64,000 nucleotides of DNA from Torymus aiolomorphi (taxonomy: Eukaryota; Arthropoda; Insecta; Hymenoptera; Torymidae): positions 178,884,104 to 178,948,103 of the forward strand of contig CM070873.1 in NCBI GenBank assembly GCA_036365515.1, given 5' to 3'. Below, piece by piece: positions 1 through 9,708 of this stretch. A program made the position numbers and the translations under genes. The notes beneath the pieces were generated by a model, which was not told the DNA's origin, ran no database searches, and saw only the letters and a program-made list of their open reading frames with translations. The stretch's first letter is position 1, and every line of letters begins with the position of its first letter.

Positions 1-1185
1 AAATCAACAATAAAATGGTTCGATGTGATCGATCGAGTAAATTATTTATCTTAAATATTTAATTTATTACTGGAAATGCGACAGTCGAATTATGCGAAAA
101 TCTAGCAGCGCTCGGGTGGGCGCAGTATTTTAGAGTCGGAGCACACGGTTACTTTGGTTATCAAGAACTTGCTATCTTCTCAATGTCTCGAAAATATCCG
201 ATCATGTCCCTGCTTTAATGAAACTCAAGTTTTACGCGCGTGCGTAGTGTTTGAAAGACAAAGAGTGCCGCAAATGTGGAGCTCAAGTACTGGTCTCCTT
301 TTAATATCCTTGAAATTCAAAACATAGAGCTCGGATTTTTCAAATATGTTGTGGTGCTACCGCCAACTCGGTGTTTTAATGTCAGAGTATGGGATGATTT
401 CGAAGTCCACGGACATGCCGCTTTTAAATAACTTCAAAATATCAAATATCGATCTTAAGTTTAGGTTAAATCTACTTGCGTTCGCGCTTCCCCATAATTA
501 CAAATTTTAAATGCATAATGAGCGCGCGCATTGACTTTCGAGATTAAAAGTAAGGACTTTTTTTTAAGTACTAGAAGTTGAAAGCGCTATGCGCATCTTC
601 ACTCGTTTTCCGCGTCAAATCTATCTCTGTCTCTCTTCCACGATGCCATTATATTACGTCATGAGATGCGCGCGCAATACAGCATAATGTGACAATCGTT
701 TTTTTATAGAGGGATTTTGAATTTAACCCGACATCCAACTCAGCTTTGATGGAAACCTAATCGCGTTTACGCCTGCGCACTATTTTATTTCCAGAACAAG
801 CCTCGTAATTATCCTTCAAATACATAACATTGAGCTCGCCTTTAAACAAAAATTTCGGTTGCCCTCGAGCCTACAGATACTTCAAATTTATGACGTTTTC
901 AGTCAAAGAATGTTCTTTGAAATATTGAAATTCATCTTCTTAGACCATCCAAAAACTGATAATAACCGTGTTTCTTCTGGTCTCACTCTTAAAACCATTC
1001 TCACGAATTTTTGTATAAAATACAACTTTGAAGTTAACTTCGAAACTCACGCACATGCCGCTTTGAAATATCCTTGAAATATGAAAGTTCAGGCAAAGCC
1101 ACACGATTTCTATTTTGTAAAAATATAAAATTTAATGTCGCCATCCAAAAAGAGTAATCAAACAAAAAAAAAAGAAAAAATTTCT
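1..1185. repeat. Gene-free stretch with diverged repeat modules
   Basis: No credible gene. A short motif resembling ATCCTTGAAAT..CA.ACAT.GAGCTCG recurs in diverged form near 308, 433, 812, 870 and 1066, and again near 1895 and 1960 outside this interval. Several copies are preceded by a sequence like CACATGCCGCTTT. The spacing is irregular and the copies are decayed, so this looks like an old tandem or dispersed repeat rather than coding sequence. Confidence 0.45.
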
Positions 1186-1760
1186 ACGTATAAGAAGGTA
1201 CGCAGACGTGAAACAGTAAGCGAGTCAAATATTTAAAAAACTTTTGAACAGAGTAGCCGAGGGACGCAAGGCCCATGCACAAACAGGCAGTTGCGCAGAA
1301 TTTTTTTTAAATAACCGACTTAATTACTGTTGCATGCCGGTGTAATTTCCTCTTTTTTAGGTGGATCTGGCGTTCTCCTGTTTAAGACTTTTTGAAATAA
1401 TCAAGTCGCTTACTATTTCACGTCTGCGTACTTTTCTCTTTTACATAAATTTCGCGTGTCCTGGCCATTTGTGTTTCAAATTTTTTTTTGATACCCGACT
1501 AGCTTACTGTCGCATGCGTACGTAACTCAGTTTTCTGCAACTTTTTCATGGACCTCGCGCCCTCTGATTGTCAGGGTTTAAGACCGATTCGCCTACATTC
1601 ACACGTCTTCGTGCCTTCGTCTTCAATGTAGACCTCGCGTCCCTCGGCTATTTGGGTTTCAGTTTTTTTCTTAATTATTGACTGGCTTACTCTTGCACAT
1701 CTGCGTAACTCCCTTTTTTGTGGGGCACTCGCGTATCCAGGTTATTTACGTTTAGGAATT
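1186..1760. repeat. Old palindromic copy of the ~95-bp unit family
   Basis: The first part (about 1190-1290) reads in the same direction as the units at 2240-3235 (ACGCAGACGTGAAACAGTAAGC, ...GTAGCCGAGGGA...). From about 1315 to 1760 the same motifs appear repeatedly in reverse complement (TTACTGTTGCATGC, CTTACTATTTCACGTCTGCG, CTTACTGTCGCATGCG, CTTACTCTTGCACATCTGCG). This is the forward-then-inverted layout of the foldback element at 2165-5061, but much more diverged. No flanking target duplication was found. Confidence 0.55.
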
Positions 1761-2028
1761 TTTGGTTTGTATACATGAACATAAAAGAGATGTTTAATTA
1801 GTTGACTTTATAACATCTAAAAAATTTATTTATTAAATTATAGTAAGCGACATGATAATTTTAAATTGACAATTCGGTAAGTTAAAGTTATCTTTAATAT
1901 TTTTATAATATCTAACATCGAACTCACGGTTAGCGAAAAGCACGCCGATATACTGGACTTGTCTTTTCAAATAGCGATGATGGAGCTCACTTATACCGAT
2001 CATCTAATCACGCTTGCGCATGCAATGT

Positions 2029-2164
2029 CCTCTCTCTCTCACTCTCCCTCTCTCTCCCTCCCACCTTCCCTCTCACTCCCTCACACTTTCCCTCTCTCTC
2101 TCCCTCTCTCCCCCTCTCCCTCTCTCCCTCTTCCTCCCTCCCTCCCACCCTCTCCCTCTCCATC
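2029..2164. repeat. CT-rich microsatellite (target of the hAT foldback)
   Basis: Nearly pure CT/CCCT low-complexity DNA. It resumes after 5061, which shows that the element at 2165-5061 was inserted into it. Open reading frames across it are artefacts of the simple repeat. Confidence 0.9.
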
Positions 2165-2239
2165 CAGGGGCGGATCCAGTCCTGGGACATAGGGGGGGCG
2201 ATTGCGAAGGAGTATATCCGATGACCTTTTTTTAAGGAA

Positions 2240-3235
2240 GTGATGTGAAAAAAAAACCAACAATTTTTAAACCCAAGTAGGCGGGGGATATGAGGTCCAC
2301 GCATGTAAAGGAAATTACGTAGACGTGCAACAATAAGCAAGATAATCATATAAACAATTTTTAAACCCAAGTAGGCGGAGGATATATGAGGTCCACGCAT
2401 ATAAAGGAGTCGTGTAGACATGAAAAAATAAGCCAAACGATTATTTAAATAGGTTTAAACCAAAATAGCCGGGGGATATGAGGTCCACGCATATAAGGTA
2501 GTCGTGTAGACAAGAAAAAATAAGCAAAACGATTATTTAAATAATTTTTAAACCCAAGTAGCCGGATGATATGAGATCCACGCATATAAGGGAGTCACGT
2601 AGACATGAAGAATAAGAAAAACGATTATTTAAATAAGTTTTAAACCCAAGTAGCCGGGGGATATGAGGTCCACGCGCATAAGGAAGTCATGTAGACAAGA
2701 AAAAATAAGCAAAACGATTATTTAAATAAGTTTTAAACCCAAGTAGCCGGGGGATATGAGGTCCACGCATATACAGGAGTCATGTAGACATGAAAAAATA
2801 AGCAAAACGCTTATTAAAATAATTTTTAAACCCAAGTAGCCGGGGACGCGAGGTTCAGTCATATTAGGGAATTACGTAGACGTGCAACCACAATCAACAC
2901 AATTATTTAAACAATTTTTAAACCCAAGTAGCCGAGGAATATGAGGTCCACGCATATAAGGGAGCCATGAGGACATGAAACAAAAAGTAAACGATTATTT
3001 AAATAATTTTTAAACCCAAGTAAGCGGGGGATATGAGGCCCACGTATATAAGGGAGTCATATTATAGGCACCAAAAAATAAGCATAACGATTATTTAAAT
3101 AATTTTTAAACACAAGTAGCCGGGGGATACGAGATCCACGCATATTAGAGAATTACGTAGACGTGCAACAATAAGCAAGATAATTATTTAAATAATTTTT
3201 CAACGCAAGTAGGCGGGCGATATGAGATCCACGCA
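2240..3235 (+). repeat. Left arm: ~11 tandem units of ~95 bp
   Basis: Each unit carries CCCAAGTAGCCGGGGGATAT, then GAGGTCCACGCATATAAGG, then GTCATGTAGACATG, an A-rich piece and GATTATTTAAATAATTTTTA. Unit starts lie near 2272, 2367, 2459, 2553, 2647, 2740, 2829, 2922, 3012, 3108 and 3193. Units differ by scattered substitutions. The array continues for a few bases after the mariner (4531-4545). Confidence 0.85.
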
Positions 3236-3237
3236 TA

Positions 3238-4530
3238 CGAGGGTCATTTGATAAGTACCTAGCCTACAAATGAAAACACCGAAATTTTACAAAAAATAAA
3301 ATTTATTTTTCAATGTAGTCTCCTTTTAGTTGCATACACTTGGTCCAGCGGTGTTCCAATTTTTTTAACCCCGTTGAAAAAAATGTTTTCTCTTGGTTTG
3401 CAAAATAGGCCTCCGTGCCGGCGATTATTTCGTTATTGGAGTGGAATCTCTTCCCGGCGAGCGAATTTTTTAGGTTCGGAAACAGAAAAAAGTTGCACGG
3501 AGCCAAATCTGGAGAATACGGTGGATGGGGCAGCAGTTCGTAGCGTAATTCGACCAATTTAGCCGTGGCGAGTGCAGAAGTGTGAGCCGGTGCATTATCG
3601 TGGTGGAAAACCACTTGTTTTTTAGACAAATGGGGCCGTTTTTCTTCTAACACGGCGTCAAATCAGCTCAATAGTTCGGCGTAGTACTGTCCTGTGACCG
3701 TTTTGCCCTTCTCCAGATAGTCAATAAAAATCACACCTTGAGAATCCCAGAAAACAGTGGCCATCACCTTTCCGGCCGACGGGACCGTCTTCGCCTTCTT
3801 CGGAGCAGGTTCACCGGGTAAGGTCCACTGTTTTGACTGCTCCTTGGTCTCTAGAGTGTAGTAGTGAATCCATGTTTCGTCGCCGGTCACGTAACGACGC
3901 AAAAACTCTTTTGGATTGCCATTAAACAGCTCCAAACACTGCTCTGAACTGGTCACACGGATGCGCTTGTTGTCTGCAGTCAGCAAACGCGGCACCCACC
4001 TTGCTGACAGCTTCCTCATGCCTAAAATCTCATGTAGGATATGCCACACGCGTTCTTCTGAGATGCCTACTATCGCAGCTATCTCGCGCACCTCTAATCG
4101 GCGGTCTGACAAAACGATATCGTGTATTTTTGTCACGTTCTCCTCCGTAGTGGCTGTTTTCGGAGCACCTGGGCGTGGATCATCAAAAACCGACGTACGA
4201 CCACGTTGAAACTCGTTATACCAAAATTTAACGGTCGCCATCGAAGGAGAAGCATCCCCATACACTGCATCCAAGCGTTCTTTAATTTCACTGCGCGATT
4301 TCCCTTCCAAAAACAAGAATCGAATCACCGACCGATATTGTTCTTTCTCCATTTTTCAAAAATCAACGGACACATTTGCTTTCACACGCTCTCAAAAATA
4401 AACTACAACTCCGATCCGGCTGAAATTTCGTCTGTAACCGTTTACAGGAAGATACTGCACTGTAGTGTATTTCTGGTGCGATAGTGGCACCATCTGGCGG
4501 TGAGGCTAGGTACTTGTCAAATGACCTTCG
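3238..4530 (-). mobile_element. mariner-family transposon, 1,293 bp
   Basis: Terminal inverted repeats of at least 28 bp: the left begins CGAGGGTCATTTGATAAGTA and the right (reverse complement) begins CGAAGGTCATTTGACAAGTA, with 26 of 28 matching. A TA dinucleotide lies on both sides (3236-3237 and 4531-4532), the standard mariner target duplication. The ~1.3-kb length is usual for the family. It interrupts one 95-bp unit of the hAT foldback between GCATA and TAAGGGAGTC, so it is younger than that array. Confidence 0.95.
3303..4352 (-). pseudogene. mariner transposase, one stop and altered third catalytic residue
   Basis: The frame runs 349 codons from ATG at 4352, close to the usual ~345-350 for mariner. 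The N-terminal helix-turn-helix region is followed by the signature WVPRLLT (119-125). Catalytic positions are D158 in TGDETW, D252 in HHDNAPAH, and a third position 35 residues later that is Asn287 (APCNFFLF) where active DD34D enzymes have Asp. A TGA at 3663-3665 interrupts the frame at codon 230. Both changes fit C-to-T decay at CpG (CGA to TGA; GAC after a C to AAC). No other frame break is visible, so the copy is fairly young but dead. Confidence 0.93.
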
Positions 4531-4554
4531 TATAAGGGAGTCATGTGCATAACT

Positions 4555-4975
4555 CCGTTATATGCGTGGACTTCATATCCCCCGGCTACTTGGGTTTAAA
4601 AATTATTTAAATAATCGTTTGGTTTTTTTTTCATGTCTACATGACTCCCTTATATGCGTGGATCTCATATCCCCCAGCTACTTAGGTTTAAAAATTATTT
4701 AAATAATTGTTTGGATTATTTTTTCATGTCTACATGACTCGCTTATATGCGTGGACCTCATATGCCCCGGCTACTTTGGTTTAAAAATTATTTAAATAAT
4801 CGTTAGGCTTATTTTGTTATGTCTACATGACTCTCTTATATGCGTGGACTTCATATCCCCCACATACTTGGGTTTAAAAATGGTTTAATTGTCTTGCTTA
4901 TTGTTGCACATCTACGTAATTCCCTAATATGCGTGGACCTCACATCCCCCGGATATTTGGGTTTATTTCATAATC
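4555..4975 (-). repeat. Right arm: ~5 inverted ~95-bp units
   Basis: These are the units of the left arm in reverse complement, seen as CCCCCGGCTACTTGGGTTT and variants near 4577, 4672, 4764, 4857 and 4947. They form the second limb of the foldback. A short divergent tail (4976-5061) with a G-run leads to the right hAT end. Confidence 0.85.
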
Positions 4976-5069
4976 AACTTGCTTCCTCCCAATCGTCTGC
5001 GTGCGGTCTTTAGGGCGGGGGGGGGGGGTCGCCCCCATCGCCCCCCTTGGATCCGCCACTGTCTCCATC

Positions 5070-8000
5070 CCTCCCTTTTCCTCTCTCTGCCGCCTCCTCT
5101 GTCTCTCTCTCTCAGTACCAAGCACGCACCCCCGAACTCAGACCGGAGGCATCTTACCTCCTGGAGCGCCCTGCTTAACTAAGCCGAGCAGCTGTGCTGC
5201 CGGTCTTTTATAGCCCCCAAGGCTAGGCAATCACGTATCTGCGCACCTCTCCTTTCTCTCTCTCCTCTCTCACTTCTTAGTAATACACATCTATCTATCT
5301 CTTTCTATTTTTCGCGTGGCGCCCGAATGTTGCACAGATATTAATATGCAGGGGATTATTTTATTAGCGAGTGTGTTTTTTCGTCGTATGCGTGTTCTTT
5401 CGAGCAATCTCAGCACGATTATTTGTTGCCGTGAATAGTCAGTTAGTTCGCTGTCACAACGTTGGTAGTTCCCGAGTCGTTACTGTTGTTGCTGTTGTTG
5501 CTCTTCTTGACCTCCCCGTTCCAAGATTAGAGCCTTTAGTCCCGGAGTGGCTCCGTTACAGTGTGGATAAGGTAATAATAGCGGAAATGAGTGTATTAGT
5601 GCTCGGTTTTGAGTCACCGTTGGTAAGAGGGGACTCAACTGGGTTGTATAATCAAGCACAACGTCAGAGTTTTAAACATTTTTTGTCTCAAAATTTTTTT
5701 TCACATTTACAAAGCTTCCTCTTGAGGAAGAGATCATTTAAATTATTTTACTTTCTACTGCTAACGTAATATTTTTAACATAATGTATAATAATTTTATG
5801 TAATTTTAATAATAAAATATATGCTAATGTTTATTTATCAGTTTCATTGGTAGATTGTTAGTTTTTTATTTATTGATTCATAATTAAATTAAAGAGTTTG
5901 CTCCAAAATAAACGAGAACAGCAATATTAGCTAAGTCTATAGTTCATGGCACAACGACATAACTTCATACTTTTACGAGTTTCCACGGAGCAGAAAATGT
6001 ATCACCTAGCCATACCACCGTGTAAATATGTATCTTGTTTGTGTCTATTGACTAGTACAGTACCGGGCCCTATTTCGTTTTTTCCGATCTTACATATAAG
6101 TTTGTACAATAAAACCTTTTTTCTCAAAAACTCGATAAGTGGACTTATGAGATTATACCTCAAGCCACAGATTTATATTCACACGGACAAAAAGATATTC
6201 ATTATAATCACTGTTTAAGTCGTTCCCCCACCATGGCTTCGGCCAAGTACCAAGTAGCTGTAAACAATAGCTAAAAAGTAGTAAATGGTAGCTAAGTAGT
6301 TGTAAACAATAGTACTTATGCTACTGATTACGCACTTAACTACCGTTTACATCCTCTTAGGTACCGTTTCTAACACTTTGCTACCCTAATCATTTAGCTT
6401 TTGTAAACACTTGCGATACTTGTGCCAGGGGACACTTGACTTGCTATACCAGCCCATATACTACTTACCATTTTTATTTTACTAATCAATATTTCATATT
6501 TTTTTAAACAATAACGCAAATTGTTATTTATTAGATCGGTCATTACTTACCTTATGCTTTTAATCGCATAGTAGTTTAAAGTTTGGAACATGCAATTGCT
6601 CGTCGTCTATACAGAGAGAACAAGCAAATTCGCGATATCATGCTAAAAATGCAACTATTGCAAGTTAATTAATGTATGCCTGCTTCGATGAAAATGGTTT
6701 TTCAAAATATATTATAAAAGAAAGCAAATAAAATATATTTAAAATTTCTTTATGCTAAAGTTAAGTAAATTAAGAAATATCTTCGCCCACTGTGCGTTGG
6801 TAGTATAAACCAACAGACCGCTCCGCACTGATTTCGGAAGCCTCTCGCATTCGGTGCCATTAGTTTATGATGCCGCTGAATTTCTAGACCAGCAGTCCAT
6901 TAAGTTGCTGCTGTTTTAGGTCGATGGTTAAATAAATCATTAGCCTCAAAATCCAGTGGTGTACAAATTGAATAACCCAAAATTCCCAGTAATCTAGAAT
7001 TCCCAAAGCGTATCAATAACAGTAACTAAATTATACAGCGTAGCCAGTAGAGTCATTCACTTAGCGTCTTTTGGAGCGATTACGAGGACTAGTGCACAAA
7101 CAGCCAAGTGACTGGAGAAGCACAAGGATTACCGCCAGGCTCACATCCAGGAAGTAGGAAGGGGTTATGTAAGGCATAATTTTCTCTGAAAAATGTTTGT
7201 TCCTATTTTTCCCATGGTAATCATTAATAACATGATATTTCATTTATAATTAATTTTAATTTCTTATAATTATTTTATTTTCACGTCATATCTTAAATCC
7301 TCTTAATTGAACGGGATTGACCTTTTTTTTTTATCAATTCCTGTGTATAAAGTGATACTGTTCTTCATGTGCTCATTTTCTGCCCTCTAATAAAATAGAC
7401 TACTGACTGAAATCGATGTAATAGAGTCTACTTAACGGATAGTAGTAAGAAAAATAATGTTTGATACTCGGATGTAAAATCCTACATTAGCCCATTTTGA
7501 TACATGCATGTATCAAACCCCACTATTAATACTTACGCATAATATATTAAAAAAAACCGCTGCCAATTTATTAGTACGTAGCTTCCTCAAACTTAATTTA
7601 TTGATCCCTTTAATTAATTTTTACTTCTAATATTAAAATTTTAATACTTTATCTTGTACGGTTAGACCAACAAGAAGAGGGTCATGGGTCCGGATTCAGC
7701 TTAAACTGTGGTATATGTTTTTGGATATACAAATATGAAGAAAGCTGCAATATTAGACCCTAACGTTAAAAACATAAAGTTCTGGGAACTTTTAGCTTTA
7801 TTTTGAAGAAAATGTTGAAAAAAACATTCTCTAAAAATGGCAACTAATAAACTTTAGAAAGTCTTAAATATGATTCCAAGAAGAGAAAATAAAACTAGAG
7901 AAAACGCGCTTTCATTTGCGTTTTTAAAGAATAAAAAATCAAGGAGCGCGGGAGCGCTCCGAAGGCATGTATACAAGAGCCTTAGGAGTGACCGCGCGAT

Positions 8001-8237
8001 GATATACATTGAAATGGATGTACGAGAAAAATCAATGCACTTATATACCTATTGCGTTAGTTTCAACTATATAACATACCCTCTTAATCGAAAGCCATTT
8101 CGTTACTCTACACAAATCAAAAGATTTTATTTAAAAAGATTATCTCGTTTAAAAGATATAGAGAGCTGAATTTTTTTATGTCCACTTTCCGATTCTAAAT
8201 TTTCTCCATAGTTTCAGACTCTCATCCGGTGTTGCGA
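5070..8237. other. No recognisable gene
   Basis: CT-rich sequence to about 5310, then AT-rich DNA. Frames at 5371-5769, 5946-6218, 7061-7243 and 7870-8169 match nothing I recognise and lack convincing protein-like composition. A motif like TAGCTGTAAACAATAG recurs at 6255-6420 in both orientations. A hairpin AAGCTTCCTCTTGAGGAAG lies near 5711-5729 and is shared with repeats at 32.7 and 34.2 kb. A block near 7560-7595 (GCCAATTTATTAGTACGTAG...) recurs near 34,381. Confidence 0.5.
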
Positions 8238-8515
<278 letters not shown>

Positions 8516-8557
8516 AATATCACGGATGATTGTTTATAGTATAGGTATATATATTCG

Positions 8558-8817
8558 TTTCAATAATCAAAGATCTGATGAAGTCGACTGACGAAAAGAA
8601 TAAAAGAATTTATTTACGAGCATCAATGAGGCAACAACATTTTTTAGATAAGTATTAAAACGACTGAATGTTAAATAGTAAGTTTTTAAAGAATTGATAC
8701 TTTGTGAAAATTTTTATTTACAGATAAGTAGTCAAGATTAATATATATTCAAAGATCTCAAGTAGTCAACTGGTTATCGAAGAATTCATCTATTCATGTA
8801 TCAATCAACGGGCGAAT
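8558..8817 (+). repeat. Unit U, one full and one truncated copy
   Basis: A ~180-bp unit begins near 8558 with CAATAATCAAAGATCT, carries TTTTTAGATAAGTATT and GAATGTTAAATAG in its middle, and ends with TTTTTATTTACAGAT near 8725. A second copy starts at about 8748 (TTCAAAGATCTCAAGTAGTC) and stops at about 8817, where the transposon begins. Further copies lie at 12390-12560 and 63857-64000, all on the plus strand. Confidence 0.7.
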
Positions 8818-9490
8818 AATATATGGCCAAATCCATTTCAAATCAGGTGAACCGCGTATGCCTATGTCACCGATCATTTTGGAATTAAAGTATTCATGTT
8901 CTTCTCCAAAAATTATTTGACCCGTATATTTTTATTTTTTTGTTGCATCAAAATTTCATGCGTTCAGCAATGGCAAAAAATTCCGAGAAAAACCTTACTT
9001 AGAAAAAGAATTTTTCAATGTAATTTTCAAACCGCTACTGCTTCACCAGTTTTTTAAGCTTTTTAGCGTGTAACACATAATTTCACTAAGATTTGAGCCC
9101 TCTTTCACGTTCTTTATGTTATTTAAAAAAAAAATAAAAAATGCACGAGTTATGTACTTTTTACTGAAAAATGCACTTTTTAGAAAAGTGCATTTTTGTC
9201 AAAAACGCCATTTTTTTTTGCTCAATTTTTTTTGTCCTGATAGAGAACCTAAATACCTATCTAGACGCATTTGTGAAATTCCCGACTCGTGCCCAGGAAT
9301 AGCGATCATTAATGAGATAATACACAAACAAATTTTTCACGCTTAATCCTTACATATATTCAATGGTATAACAGTCAATATAAAGGTTTTTATCTTTGTG
9401 CGTAAGCAATATACAAGTACACATAGTATCTGTTGTATTTTTTATTTTTGTCTTTTAGATTTTTTATTTTTATAACTACCTTTGTTTTTA
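8818..9490 (+). repeat. Left terminal inverted repeat, interrupted
   Basis: Matches the reverse complement of 11790-12169, apart from the 284-bp insert at 8867-9150. Shared landmarks are ATCCATTTCAAATCAGGTG, the hairpin-like AAAAATGCACTTTTTAGA, GCGATCATTAATGAGATAAT and TCTTTGTGCGTAAGCAATAT. The inner end mirrors the last codons of the transposase. Confidence 0.85.
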
Positions 9491-9708
9491 GTAGTTAAGT
9501 AATACATATATGTACATGAGCGTAAGTAATACATATATGTACACGTATGAGTTTATGTACTTATACATTGGTCCGCTAGATGGCTATCGTTAGATCTTTT
9601 ATGTACCAAGAAAAGTTCGGTTTCTGCTATAAGTACACCTCCAGTATTTTTTAAAACTATCATATTTTTGAAAATTATTATATATTTCACCTGATTAACT
9701 TAACTACG

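Larger units (their letters stand above)
2165..5061. mobile_element. hAT-type foldback element with 8-bp target duplication
   Basis: The left end starts CAGGGGCGGATCCAG and the right end, read in reverse complement, starts CAGTGGCGGATCCAA. TCTCCATC lies directly outside both ends (2157-2164 and 5062-5069), an 8-bp duplication as hAT transposases make. There is no hAT transposase, so the element is non-autonomous. The interior is two inverted arms of ~90-95-bp tandem units: about 11 units on the left (2240-3235) and about five on the right (4555-4975), with the turn-round point near 4545-4555. A mariner is nested in the left arm. The simple-sequence target slightly weakens the duplication, but the matching ends make the call solid. 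Confidence 0.85.

Noticed and set aside
2240..3235. Regular ~95-bp repeats considered as a CRISPR-like array
   Set aside because: Units are repeated along their whole length without unique spacers, the genome is eukaryotic, and the array lies between hAT ends.
5328..5340. TGGCGCCCGAAT, similar to a tRNA-Lys primer-binding site
   Set aside because: No LTR ends directly before it and no gag-pol follows; the match is only 12 bases.
5371..5769. 132-codon open frame
   Set aside because: No recognisable domain, low-complexity start, no relative in the window; treated as chance.
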